This document shows, piece by piece, positions 9,098 through 17,399 of a stretch of 64,000 nt of DNA (positions within the stretch are counted from its first letter, which is position 1; every line of letters begins with the position of its first letter). The notes beneath the pieces were generated by a model, which ran no database searches, was not told the DNA's origin, and saw nothing but the letters and a program-made list of their open reading frames with translations. The stretch is from Tissierella praeacuta_A. Lineage in GTDB: Bacteria > Bacillota > Clostridia > Tissierellales > Tissierellaceae. The stretch spans positions 186,001 to 250,000 of the forward strand of contig NZ_JBEBOY010000001.1 in assembly GCF_040396155.1 (NCBI RefSeq), written 5' to 3'. The position numbers were made by a program, and so were the translations under genes.

Positions 9098-10132
9098 TTA
9101 TTTATTGGATACAGTTGTTAGTAAAATATTTGATATGGCCCATTGTGCATATTCTCTTATTACCACATTGGAATCTTCTAATAACGGCATAATAATTTGT
9201 ATGTTTTCCTCTTTTTTCATATTTCCTAAAGCAATAATTGCATTTCTTTTGAGTATGTTTTTTCCTCTCCAGCTGCCAGCCATTTCTCCATATTTTTTCT
9301 TGAACTCTTTATTTGACATAGATAAAAGCTCTTCTATATTCATATATCCCTTAGTTATATTAGGTATAAATTCCTCATGGATAGATTGCTTTATATTTTT
9401 ATTCTTTGGGCAAACCAGTTGACAGGTGTCACAACCATATATTTTTATTCCCATTTTTTCTCGAAGCTCAGTTGGAATATTATCCTTTGTTTGTGTTAAA
9501 TATGATATACATTTTTTAGGATTAAACTTGTATGCACCCTCCAAGGCACCAGTTGGACAGGCCCTTAGACAAAGATCACACTCTCCGCATTTATTTGAAA
9601 TTTCTTTACTAAACTCTAACTCTAAATTAGTTAATATATATCCTAGGAATATAAAGGAACCATATTCGTCATTTATAATAGAACAGTTTTTCCCGTAATA
9701 TCCAATGCCTGCTTTTCTGGCCAACTCCCTATCTATTAACGGTCCTGTGTCTACAAAATATTTATATTCAAAATCTACTTTTCTTTTTATTTCATCAATA
9801 AGTAATTCTATCTTTTCTTTGAGAACCTTATGATAATCTATACCCCAAGTAGATTTTGACAACTTCCCCTTCAGTGGATAATCTGGAACTTCATCATAAT
9901 CTACATTGTAAGAAAGACCTGCAACTATAATAGATTTACAATTTGACATAGTCAGCTTAGGATTTATTCTTTTCTCTATATCCTTTTCCTCAAACTCTGT
10001 TTTTATCCTATTTTCTTCTCTATATTTTAAATAATCTTTAATATTATATAATGGTAAGCCATCTGTGAAACCACAAATATCTATATTCAATTCTTTGGAT
10101 TTATTGATTATATATTGATTTAATTCATTCAT
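9098..10132 (-). CDS. queG: Epoxyqueuosine reductase
   Basis: Cobalamin- and Fe-S-dependent enzyme for the last step of queuosine tRNA modification. The catalytic Asp is expected at Asp129 in VDTGPL. Two ferredoxin-type clusters are complete: Cys182/185/188/192 (CGECDLCLRACP) and Cys234/237/241 with Cys208. The C-terminal 60 residues form HEAT-like helices that bind tRNA in the family. Its ATGA start overlaps the nfo stop by 4 nt, so translation is coupled. No other que genes are present here. Confidence 0.94.
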   Translation of the reverse strand: MNELNQYIINKSKELNIDICGFTDGLPLYNIKDYLKYREENRIKTEFEEKDIEKRINPKLTMSNCKSIIVAGLSYNVDYDEVPDYPLKGKLSKSTWGIDYHKVLKEKIELLIDEIKRKVDFEYKYFVDTGPLIDRELARKAGIGYYGKNCSIINDEYGSFIFLGYILTNLELEFSKEISNKCGECDLCLRACPTGALEGAYKFNPKKCISYLTQTKDNIPTELREKMGIKIYGCDTCQLVCPKNKNIKQSIHEEFIPNITKGYMNIEELLSMSNKEFKKKYGEMAGSWRGKNILKRNAIIALGNMKKEENIQIIMPLLEDSNVVIREYAQWAISNILLTTVSNK

Positions 10133-10959
10133 TTATATTTCCTTCTAAGTAATTCAATTTCTTTTCTATGACCGTCTAATTCATTTGGTGTCTCTAAATT
10201 AAAGGGTAAATCTTTTAATAGAGGATTGTTGATTATATTTACTATAGCTTCTAGCCCAATAGTTCCCGCTCCTATTACTTCATGTCTATCCTTATTGGAG
10301 TTAAACTCCATTTTGCTATCATTTAAATGTACTGCCTTTAATCTATCTATGCCAACTATTCTATCTATTTCCCCCAATACTCCATCTAAATCATTAACTA
10401 TATCATAGCCACTAGAGTATAAATGGCAGCTATCCATACATATACCAAGATTTCTATTATTCTTCACACCATCTATTATATATTTAAGCTCCTCCATATT
10501 TCTCCCTATTTCTGTTCCCTTGCCTGACATGCCTTCTAATAATATTACTGTATCATTATCTTCATCTATAGCTTCATTAAGAGCATTAACTATAAATTCT
10601 ATACCTTTTTCACTTCCCTGTCCTACATGTGAACCAGGGTGAAATATATAATAAGTATTTGGAATTAATTTTAGTCTCTCCAAATCATCCTTTAATATTA
10701 TATTTGCAAACTCTCTAGTCTCTTTCTTATCTGAAGCAAGATTCATAGTATAAGCCCCATGAGCAAAAAGTGGCGCAAATTTATATTCTAATATTAATTC
10801 TTTAAGCTTATTTATATCTTCCATATCAATTTCCTTTGCCTTGCCACCTCTAGGATTTCTCGTAAAAAATTGAAATGTATTGGCTCCTATAGAAATGGCA
10901 TCTAATGCTGCCTTATATAGTCCTTTGGAAATAGATAAATGACATCCAATATTTAACAC
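10129..10959 (-). CDS. nfo: Endonuclease IV (AP endonuclease)
   Basis: Zinc-dependent apurinic/apyrimidinic endonuclease of the TIM-barrel family. Metal-binding motifs visible in order are GCHLSISKG near the N-terminus, YIFHPGSH, VILLEGMSGKGTEIG, CMDSCHLYSSGYD, VHLNDSK with DRHEVIGAGTIG, and NLETPNELDGH at the end. I choose GTG 10959 (MLNIGCHL) because relatives begin there and AAGG is well spaced; an ATG three codons upstream is crowded by the same AAGG. It is the first gene of a two-gene nfo-queG unit. Confidence 0.93.
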   Translation of the reverse strand: MLNIGCHLSISKGLYKAALDAISIGANTFQFFTRNPRGGKAKEIDMEDINKLKELILEYKFAPLFAHGAYTMNLASDKKETREFANIILKDDLERLKLIPNTYYIFHPGSHVGQGSEKGIEFIVNALNEAIDEDNDTVILLEGMSGKGTEIGRNMEELKYIIDGVKNNRNLGICMDSCHLYSSGYDIVNDLDGVLGEIDRIVGIDRLKAVHLNDSKMEFNSNKDRHEVIGAGTIGLEAIVNIINNPLLKDLPFNLETPNELDGHRKEIELLRRKYK

Positions 10960-11216
10960 TCTAATCATCCTTTCTTATATCCCATAGAAAAGCTTCTTAT
11001 AAACTTAACCTAAATGGGTCTCAAGAATAGCCTCTCTAATATGTTGAAAGCGTTTCTTGTATATTATAATATCATATTTTATGATACCACATTGTCATAT
11101 ATTTTTAACTATTTGAAAGTAATAAAATATGTTATAATTGAATTTAAGGTAAAAATAAGACAATTTAAGACATTTATGATTCAATAAAAACTTGTCTTAC
11201 GAAAGGAAATAAGTTT

Positions 11217-12323
11217 ATGTTTAATTTAAAGAAAAAATCCTATAAAAATTTTGACTATATATTGTTTTTGACCACATTAATATTATGTGGCTATGGTTTA
11301 ATTATGATAATGAGCGCAACCCTAAGTAAAGGAACTATGAGCTTTGTAAAAACTCAGGGAATAGCTACAATTTTAGGGTTAATTGTCATTGCTGTATTAG
11401 TTTTATTAGATTATGAGTTTCTAGGGAAACTATACATACCTATTTATGTAGTGTGTAATATTTTACTGGTTGCTGTTTTGATATTTGGAATCGGTGACGA
11501 ACAGTGGGGAGCAAGATCTTGGTTAAAGATCGGACCTATAAAATTTCAACCAGCTGAATTTGTAAAAATCGGTTTGATTATTTCATTAGCTAAATTTATA
11601 GATAATAATAAAGAAAGCATAAATGAACCATTTATACTACTAAAAATACTAGCATTTGCATTTGCACCAGTAGTACTAATACTTCTTCAGCCAGATGCTG
11701 GTACTGCCATGGTGTTTATATTCTTCATAGCTGTAATGTTGTTTATTGCTGGTGTAAAATGGAGATATATCGGCTATGCATTTTTAATTGGAATACTAAG
11801 TCTTCCCGTATTGTGGCTGAAACTTAGTCCATATCAAAAAGATCGTATTTTTAATTTCTTAGATCCTGAAAGAGATGCAGCTAATACTGGATATCAGGCT
11901 AAATTTGGGAAAATTGCTATTGGCTCTGGGAAAGTCTTTGGTAGAGGTTTATTTGAAGGTGTACTAACTGGATTTAACTATGTGCCTGAAAAACAAACTG
12001 ACTATATTTTTGCTGTAATAGGAGAAGAATTAGGGTTTTTAGGGGGATTGGGTCTTATTTCTCTATATTTTATTCTTCTCAATAGATTCATTAAAATAGC
12101 GAAAAAATCTAAAAACTTATTTGGTTCTTTAATGATAATTGGTTTTGCTGCAATGTTCCTTTTTCATATATGGGAAAATATAGGAATGACCATAGGACTT
12201 ATGCCTATTACAGGTATTCCCCTTCCATTTATAAGCTACGGAGGTACCTTCCAATTGTCCAATATGATTTGTATAGGAATAATTTTAAGTGTAAGTGTTC
12301 ATAGGGATGAACTAAGCTTTTAA
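11217..12323 (+). CDS. rodA: SEDS family rod-shape protein RodA
   Basis: Polytopic membrane glycosyltransferase of the SEDS family (RodA/FtsW/SpoVE) that polymerises lipid II during wall elongation. About ten membrane segments are visible. Diagnostic stretches are GARSWLKIGPIKFQPAEFVK (93-112), QPDAGTAMVF (158-167) and ITGIPLPFISYGGTF (329-343). At 368 residues with this N-terminus it fits RodA better than SpoVE or FtsW. AAAGGAAA precedes the ATG. The leader contains an 8-bp inverted repeat TAAGACAA / TTGTCTTA (11156-11163 / 11192-11199) ending just before the ribosome site. It stands alone, with its own terminator. Confidence 0.92.
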   Translation: MFNLKKKSYKNFDYILFLTTLILCGYGLIMIMSATLSKGTMSFVKTQGIATILGLIVIAVLVLLDYEFLGKLYIPIYVVCNILLVAVLIFGIGDEQWGARSWLKIGPIKFQPAEFVKIGLIISLAKFIDNNKESINEPFILLKILAFAFAPVVLILLQPDAGTAMVFIFFIAVMLFIAGVKWRYIGYAFLIGILSLPVLWLKLSPYQKDRIFNFLDPERDAANTGYQAKFGKIAIGSGKVFGRGLFEGVLTGFNYVPEKQTDYIFAVIGEELGFLGGLGLISLYFILLNRFIKIAKKSKNLFGSLMIIGFAAMFLFHIWENIGMTIGLMPITGIPLPFISYGGTFQLSNMICIGIILSVSVHRDELSF

Positions 12324-12326
12324 CCA

Positions 12327-12354
12327 ACAGGAGAATATTCTCCTGTATTTTTTT
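12327..12354 (+). terminator. Terminator after rodA
   Basis: Perfect 20-nt palindrome made of ACAGGAGAAT and its complement (12327-12346), followed by an A and seven T, 3 nt after the rodA stop. Confidence 0.9.
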
Positions 12355-12361
12355 ATTTCAG

Positions 12362-12394
12362 TACCTTGTAATAAAAGGTAGCGTATGATATACT
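12362..12394 (+). promoter_or_regulatory. Promoter with inverted repeat for the PadR/DUF4097 operon
   Basis: A -35 TTGTAA (12366-12371) and -10 TATACT (12389-12394) lie exactly 17 nt apart, 34 nt upstream of the PadR start. The -35 box lies within an inverted repeat TACCTT-N7-AAGGTA (12362-12380), a plausible operator for the PadR protein encoded next. The promoter call is by eye. Confidence 0.5.
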
Positions 12395-12427
12395 ATAGTC
12401 AATATATAATAATAAGGAGAGAAGTTT

Positions 12428-12745
12428 ATGAATATTCAATTTAAAAAGGGTGTCTTAGAACTTTGTGTTCTTTCCTTGCTGGATAGAAAGGATTTCTATG
12501 GTTATGAATTAGTTGAACATATCTCACAATATATAAATATATCTGAGGGTACTATTTATCCATTACTTAGAAAGTTTAGATCTGAAGGATATGTAACCAC
12601 TTATTTAGAAGAATCTCAAGAAGGTCCTCCTAGAAAATATTATAAACTAACAGCTCGTGGTGAGGAAGTTTATGAAGAATTGGAAATAGAATGGCAAAGT
12701 TTTATTGACGGAGTAAATAATATATTAAGAGGTGAATTATCGTGA
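12428..12745 (+). CDS. PadR family transcriptional regulator
   Basis: Winged-helix repressor of the PadR type. The whole 105-residue protein is the PadR domain: FKKGVLELCVLSLL, DFYGYELVEHI, the recognition segment EGTIYPLLRKFRSEGYV, and wing PPRKYYKLTARGEE. It begins an operon of three (PadR, HAAS membrane protein, DUF4097 protein) whose reading frames touch, a standard Firmicute arrangement. It probably represses its own operon through the repeat over its promoter. AAGGAGAG precedes the ATG. The inducing signal is unknown but probably envelope related. Confidence 0.93.
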   Translation: MNIQFKKGVLELCVLSLLDRKDFYGYELVEHISQYINISEGTIYPLLRKFRSEGYVTTYLEESQEGPPRKYYKLTARGEEVYEELEIEWQSFIDGVNNILRGELS

Positions 12746-13311
12746 GCAGGAAAGAATATTTAGATAGATTAAAAACATATTTGCAAGGCTTATCCCTTGA
12801 TGAAATACAAGATATTTTATCAGACTATGAAGAGCATTTTGATATAGGAACTTCCAAGGGTAAATCAGAAGAAGAAATATCTAGGGAATTAGGAGACCCT
12901 AGAGAAATTGCAAAGAATTACAGAACAACTTATAAACCTAACTACAATGAGACTAATTATAATATGAATTCTTCCAATGATAATACAAGAAAATTATTGA
13001 TTACACTATTATTAATAGGATTTAATCTAATAGTAGTATTAGCTCCTTTTATGACATTAGTAGGCTTATTAATTGGCTCGTACGGCATTTCCTTCAGTTT
13101 TATATTAGGCGGCATCGCAATTTTCTTTGGATTTCCAATTGCAATTTTTACACCAATACCATCACCTCATATACTTACTTCTATATCATTTGGTATAGGA
13201 TTACTTGCATTAGGTACATTGGGAATAATACTATCAATATATTTAACAAAAGGATTTTATAAGCTAGTAGTTAAATACATTCAATGGAATGTAGAAGTAA
13301 TTAATAAATAG
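12742..13311 (+). CDS. HAAS/DUF1700 domain membrane protein
   Basis: Membrane protein with an N-terminal HAAS signalling domain (residues 1-62, with LDEIQDILSDYEEHF and the ELGDPREIAKNYR box), followed by four hydrophobic segments between about 90 and 175. Such proteins are the partner of PadR repressors and are thought to couple membrane state to regulation; the mechanism is not established. Its GTG start overlaps the PadR stop by 4 nt with AGAGGTGA upstream, so the two are translationally coupled. Confidence 0.86.
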   Translation: MSRKEYLDRLKTYLQGLSLDEIQDILSDYEEHFDIGTSKGKSEEEISRELGDPREIAKNYRTTYKPNYNETNYNMNSSNDNTRKLLITLLLIGFNLIVVLAPFMTLVGLLIGSYGISFSFILGGIAIFFGFPIAIFTPIPSPHILTSISFGIGLLALGTLGIILSIYLTKGFYKLVVKYIQWNVEVINK

Positions 13312-13323
13312 GGGGGTTGAAAA

Positions 13324-14400
13324 ATGAATATGAAAAAATTTGTTCCAATTTTATTAGCTATTGCTCTCATTGCTTTTGGAGTAGGTTTTTTATCCCTAAG
13401 ATATAACGATAATTATAGATTTACAGGTTCTAAATCTGGCAATTTATTAAATATTAAATCTAATGATGGGACAGTAAAAATAGGTATAGATGGAATAGAA
13501 GTTAAAGATGGAGATGATCATGTATCCATAGGTTGGAATGGGATCAAAGTCACTGATGGTGAAGATGAAGTAAAGATTGGATGGAATGGTATTAAAATAA
13601 ATGATCAAAATAGAACTAGTCATAGAATTGATAATGGTGGAAACTGGTTTGGTATAAATTCTAAAGATATAAAATGGGAAACAATCAATGAAGAAAAATT
13701 TGCTGAGATAAATGGTATAGATAATATAAAAATTTCTTCCCCATTTATAGATGTTAAAGTAATACCAGAGGATAGAGATGATGTTCAGATTCGTTATCAT
13801 GGTAAAATGAAAACAAATGTGGTCCCAGAACTAGAAATTGAAAAAATATCTAATCACATAAATATTAAACTTGAGATAAATTCCAATAGTTATTCAGTAG
13901 TAGAATCTGATATTCTATTAGAAGTATTTATACCTAAGTCTTTCAAAGGTAATTTTAGTACTGCCACTTCTTCTGGTGACATCTATATCAAAAATTTAGT
14001 TGGAAATAATATAAGTATATCATCTAGTTCTGGTGATTTAGAATTAGAAAACTTAGAAGGAAAATCATTAAATTTATCTACTTCTTCTGGTGATATGGAA
14101 TTAGATGGTTTTATAGGTGAAATCACTGTAACTTCCAGTTCTGGAGATATTTCTTTAAACAATAAAAAAGTAAGCGGAAATATGAATATTTCCACTAGCT
14201 CAGGTGATATATCCATTAAACTTAGTAATGATGCCAGTTACAATATAAAAGGTTCAACTTCTTCTGGCGATTTTAGTTCCTTTATAGATATGAATATAGA
14301 AGAAAATGAAAAAGGTAGATTTAGGGCGACAATAGGTTCAGGGGAAAAATCTATTGATATCAGTACTTCTTCTGGAGATGTTGAATTCAAGAAAAAATAA
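13324..14400 (+). CDS. DUF4097 repeat protein, membrane anchored
   Basis: Envelope protein with one N-terminal membrane segment (about 6-25) and an extracytoplasmic beta-rich body. Residues 45-95 contain three near copies of an IGxxGIxVxDG unit. From residue 210 to the end a TSSGD-type unit recurs about seven times, as in DUF4097 beta-helix proteins sometimes labelled putative adhesins. It starts 12 nt after the HAAS gene with a G6 ribosome site. The function is unknown; it is probably the effector or sensor regulated by the PadR/HAAS pair. The terminator downstream is shared with the converging ABC-F gene. Confidence 0.85.
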   Translation: MNMKKFVPILLAIALIAFGVGFLSLRYNDNYRFTGSKSGNLLNIKSNDGTVKIGIDGIEVKDGDDHVSIGWNGIKVTDGEDEVKIGWNGIKINDQNRTSHRIDNGGNWFGINSKDIKWETINEEKFAEINGIDNIKISSPFIDVKVIPEDRDDVQIRYHGKMKTNVVPELEIEKISNHINIKLEINSNSYSVVESDILLEVFIPKSFKGNFSTATSSGDIYIKNLVGNNISISSSSGDLELENLEGKSLNLSTSSGDMELDGFIGEITVTSSSGDISLNNKKVSGNMNISTSSGDISIKLSNDASYNIKGSTSSGDFSSFIDMNIEENEKGRFRATIGSGEKSIDISTSSGDVEFKKK

Positions 14401-14413
14401 GAGATTCCTATAC

Positions 14414-14451
14414 AAAAATCTAAAACCTACTTTTGTAGGTTTTAGATTTTT
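14414..14451. terminator. Bidirectional terminator
   Basis: A 17-bp perfect stem with a TTTT loop, A-rich on one side and T-rich on the other. It serves the DUF4097 operon (plus) and the ABC-F gene (minus), which converge here. Confidence 0.93.
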
Positions 14452-14453
14452 AT

Positions 14454-16091
14454 TTATTTAATTTCCTTTAATTCTCTTAATTCTTTTAATAATTTTTGAT
14501 ATTCTAAATCAAGTTCCTTCTTTTCTTCATCATTTGCAGAAATAGAAAGAAGCCCTATTACTTCACTTAATCTATTCTCTAGTATTGCCTTCTTATACAA
14601 GATATCCTTTTTATTGGAATCTTCTATCATATCCTTTTTATTATATTCATTAAAGCTCCCTTGAAATATATTAATTTTATTGTTTTCAATAATCATTATT
14701 GTATCTGCTACTTTTTCAATTAATCTTCTATCATGGGATACAAATAATAAAGTACCTCCATAGTTTATTAAAGCTTCCTCCAGTGCTTCAATTGAATATA
14801 TATCTAAATAATTAGTTGGTTCATCTAAAATTAATATATTAAAATCGCTTAAGAGTATTTTTGCTAAGGATACTTTTACTCTTTCACCTCCACTTATTAC
14901 ACTAACCTTTTTATATATATCCTCTCGCTTAAATAGAAATTTTGCTAGAATATCCCTCGCCTCTTGCTCTAAATTACTTGATTCAAGAAGGTTTTCTATT
15001 ATGGTTTTGTTTTCATCTAGAATATTTAGATTTTGGCTAAAATATCCTAAATTAGCTTTCTTAGAAATATTAATATTAGGAGCATTTTCCATTATCATTT
15101 TTAATAATGTAGTCTTTCCGCTGCCATTGTTACCAATTAAAGCTACCTTGGATTTATTATATACTTGAAAATTAGAGTTTTTAAACAGGACCCTATTTTC
15201 AAAGGTCTTAGTGATATTTTTCCCCCCAATAACTATTTTTGAAAACAACTCATCACCTTTAATATCCAGATTTATTTTTTCTATCTCTTTTGCTTTATGT
15301 TTTTCTTCTAATTTATCCAACCTAGAAGCCACCGCTTTTACTTTATTATCTAAGCTTTTCTTAGAATTCTGCCCACCCATTTTATGAAGCCTTGCTTCGG
15401 AGTTTCCCATTCTCTTAGGTGTTCTTCTTATTTTATCTGTTCTTTTTCTTGTATCAAATAAAACTCTTTCCAATCTTCTCTTTTCCTTATTATATTTCTC
15501 ATATTCTAATTTTTGAGTCTTTTTTTCTAATTCTTTTTGAGATTTATATTCTGAATAATTTCCTTCATATATTTTAATTTTTCCATCTTCAATTTCCATT
15601 ATTTTATTGCATACCTTCTCCAATAAATTCCTATCATGAGAAGTAATGATCATGCATCCATCAAAATTAGACAATTTTTCTATTAATATATTAATCCCTT
15701 CAAAATCAAGATTTGAAGTTGGTTCATCTGCAAGAAGAAATCTTCTGTTATCAGTTAAAAATTCAGCAATTTTTAACCTAGCCATCTCTCCACCGCTCAT
15801 ATATCTTTCATTTTTATTTTTGAGTCCAAATTTACTTATATATTCATTGTCTACATCTTTATTAATTTCGTTTTCTAATTGTTTAATATAAAATGGCTCA
15901 ATAGTTGTTTTTATTGTTCCTTCATCTTGATTTATTTTTTTCGAAATTAAATTAAGTAATGTAGTTTTTCCAGAACCATTTAATCCAACTAAACCGATTT
16001 TATCACCTGTATATGCTTTTAAATCTTTTATATCTAATATAAGTCTATCTCCATAATACTTTTTCAAATTATTTATCTCTAAAATCAACAT
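14454..16091 (-). CDS. ABC-F ribosome-protection ATPase (Vga/Lsa/CplR-like)
   Basis: Soluble ABC-F protein of the antibiotic-resistance group, which enters the ribosomal E site and dislodges lincosamide, pleuromutilin or streptogramin-A type drugs. Two nucleotide-binding domains are visible: Walker A GLNGSGKTT (36-44) and GNNGSGKTT (320-328), signatures MSGGEMARLK (98-107) and ISGGERVKVS (near 398). The P-site interdomain linker is about 190-275 and very basic, and the C-terminus is a coiled coil. There are no membrane domains. It is expressed behind a 260-nt leader with attenuator features, typical of drug-inducible ABC-F genes. Resistance spectrum cannot be read; a housekeeping EttA-type role is less likely. 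Confidence 0.87.
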   Translation of the reverse strand: MLILEINNLKKYYGDRLILDIKDLKAYTGDKIGLVGLNGSGKTTLLNLISKKINQDEGTIKTTIEPFYIKQLENEINKDVDNEYISKFGLKNKNERYMSGGEMARLKIAEFLTDNRRFLLADEPTSNLDFEGINILIEKLSNFDGCMIITSHDRNLLEKVCNKIMEIEDGKIKIYEGNYSEYKSQKELEKKTQKLEYEKYNKEKRRLERVLFDTRKRTDKIRRTPKRMGNSEARLHKMGGQNSKKSLDNKVKAVASRLDKLEEKHKAKEIEKINLDIKGDELFSKIVIGGKNITKTFENRVLFKNSNFQVYNKSKVALIGNNGSGKTTLLKMIMENAPNINISKKANLGYFSQNLNILDENKTIIENLLESSNLEQEARDILAKFLFKREDIYKKVSVISGGERVKVSLAKILLSDFNILILDEPTNYLDIYSIEALEEALINYGGTLLFVSHDRRLIEKVADTIMIIENNKINIFQGSFNEYNKKDMIEDSNKKDILYKKAILENRLSEVIGLLSISANDEEKKELDLEYQKLLKELRELKEIK

Positions 16092-16123
16092 AAAAAAATC
16101 CCTCCTATAAATCTGAAGGGATT
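16092..16123 (-). terminator. Leader terminator that also hides the ABC-F ribosome site
   Basis: On the minus strand AATCCCTTC (16123-16115) pairs over 9 bp with GGAGGGATT (16105-16097) around a 9-nt loop. A run of seven T follows directly and then the ATG. The 3' arm contains the GGAGG ribosome site, so this hairpin would both stop transcription and block translation. It is arm 3:4 of the attenuator described in the findings. Confidence 0.8.
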
Positions 16124-16208
16124 AAATATCCTTTATTATTACAAATATTATTGCAAAAATAAATAAATCAACTAAAAATATAGTCAATTCAAATAAATAA
16201 TAAACGAT

Positions 16209-16307
16209 TATAATCCACTTCAGAACATTTTTACAGCAAAAACAAACCTACTCAATAGGTATTATTTTCCTAAGTTCAAATTGTTCTTTTAATTTAAGCG
16301 GATTATA
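16209..16307 (-). promoter_or_regulatory. Attenuator arms 1 and 2 of the ABC-F leader
   Basis: Arm 1 (16307-16296, containing TAATCCGCTT) can pair with arm 2 (16220-16209, AAGTGGATTATA) over 12 bp with one G-U. Arm 2 can instead pair with arm 3 (16124-16116, TAATCCCTT) over 9 bp with one bulged base, which would destroy the terminator. A small hairpin with ACCTA/TAGGT arms lies between arms 1 and 2. Pairings were found by eye; no folding energy was computed. Confidence 0.65.
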
Positions 16308-16314
16308 TTCTCAT
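16303..16314 (-). CDS. Leader micro-ORF Met-Arg-Ile-stop
   Basis: Three-codon ORF ATG AGA ATA TAA whose stop codon lies inside attenuator arm 1. An AAAGGATGG stretch lies 11 nt upstream as a possible ribosome site. An in-frame ATG at 16329 would give an eight-residue form ending in the same Met-Arg-Ile, but it has no spacing to a ribosome site. Very short leader ORFs that stall drug-bound ribosomes are known for Firmicute ABC-F genes; its translation here is inferred. Confidence 0.5.
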   Translation of the reverse strand: MRI

Positions 16315-16357
16315 TTCTGCAATTTCCATCCTTTTATATTATTTTAATCAACTAAAT

Positions 16358-16384
16358 ATTATCACAATTTAATTGCTTTTTCAA
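16358..16384 (-). promoter_or_regulatory. Candidate promoter of the ABC-F leader
   Basis: On the minus strand TTGAAA (16384-16379) and GATAAT (16363-16358) are 15 nt apart, with an extended TGT just before the -10 box. The spacing is short, so this is tentative. It would place the start near 16350 and give a leader of about 260 nt. Confidence 0.4.
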
Positions 16385-16538
16385 GGAAAAGCTACTAAAT
16401 TAAATTTGACCAATTCTTTTAATTACAAATTAAAAGTCATATTTATAAGAAATATGATTAATGACCCAAATATTATTTTATGCCAATAAAAAAAGATTTA
16501 TTCAATAACTTATACAAAATTCAAAAAAAAATATCATA

Positions 16539-17399
16539 TTATTTATTTAAAAACCATTCTATTAATTCCGTACTAATACTAATGGACTTCCTATATTTAC
16601 CCGGGATTTCTTCCTTTACAAACCATTTTGCATCAATTATTTCATCATTATCTACTTTTATTTCTCCTTCTAGATACTCTGCTGTAAAACCTATCATCAT
16701 TGAATTTGGAAACGGCCATGGCTGTGAACCAAAATATTTTATATTATGTACCTTTATGCCTGTTTCTTCAAAGACTTCTCTTTTTACACATTGTTCAAAA
16801 GTCTCACCTAATTCCACAAATCCTGCAATTACACTGTACATTCCATCTGGAAACATTCTATTGTGTGCTAGTAATAACTTATCCTCTTTTGTAATTGCTA
16901 CTATTATTGCAGGAGCAGTTTTTGGCCATACCATATTATCACAGGAGGAACAAATCATAGCCCTATCATTTCCACTAATTTTAGCAATCATTTGAGATCC
17001 ACATATTCCACATCTTTGATTATTTCTTACATAATCTAATAAAAGTAATGCCTTAGCAGATACTAAGAAATCATCATGATTTATATTCTTTGAATATGTC
17101 CGTAAATCTATAAATTCATAATCATTCCCTGCACCCTCTCCTATTTCACCAGAATAACAGTTTATACCATTATAAGCACCTAAACATTGTAAATAATTTA
17201 TTTGTAATTTAAATGTTTCTAAATCTTCCCTCTTAGGTACAATATATTCCTTATCTTTTACCTCTACCATAAGCTTATTTCCATTAAATAAATACATACG
17301 ATCCTTATTACATTCATCGTATAACGAATCTTTTGAAGGTTCAAATTTTATATACATACCATACTCTATCCTTTCTATTTTTCTTCTTCTAAAAAGCAT
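16539..17399 (-). CDS. nudC: NADH pyrophosphatase (Nudix)
   Basis: Nudix hydrolase that splits NADH/NAD+ into NMN and AMP, and in this family can remove NAD caps from RNA. A zinc ribbon (Cys130, Cys133, Cys150, Cys153) precedes the catalytic domain. The Nudix box starts at GFVELGET (193) and ends in REVFEETGI (207-215). The NudC-specific SQPWPFPNS is at 225-233. The reading frame overlaps the end of tdk by 25 nt; a later ATG at 17357 would remove the overlap, and the start is not settled. It is probably co-transcribed with tdk. Confidence 0.92.
   Translation of the reverse strand: MLFRRRKIERIEYGMYIKFEPSKDSLYDECNKDRMYLFNGNKLMVEVKDKEYIVPKREDLETFKLQINYLQCLGAYNGINCYSGEIGEGAGNDYEFIDLRTYSKNINHDDFLVSAKALLLLDYVRNNQRCGICGSQMIAKISGNDRAMICSSCDNMVWPKTAPAIIVAITKEDKLLLAHNRMFPDGMYSVIAGFVELGETFEQCVKREVFEETGIKVHNIKYFGSQPWPFPNSMMIGFTAEYLEGEIKVDNDEIIDAKWFVKEEIPGKYRKSISISTELIEWFLNK

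Noticed and set aside
10129..10132. Possible frameshift at the nfo-queG junction
   Set aside because: The 4-nt ATGA overlap is a normal coupled start; both proteins are complete.
11045..11058. Catabolite-response (cre)-like TGAAAGCGTT half between nfo and rodA
   Set aside because: The right half fails at three positions, and neither neighbour is an obvious carbon-control target.
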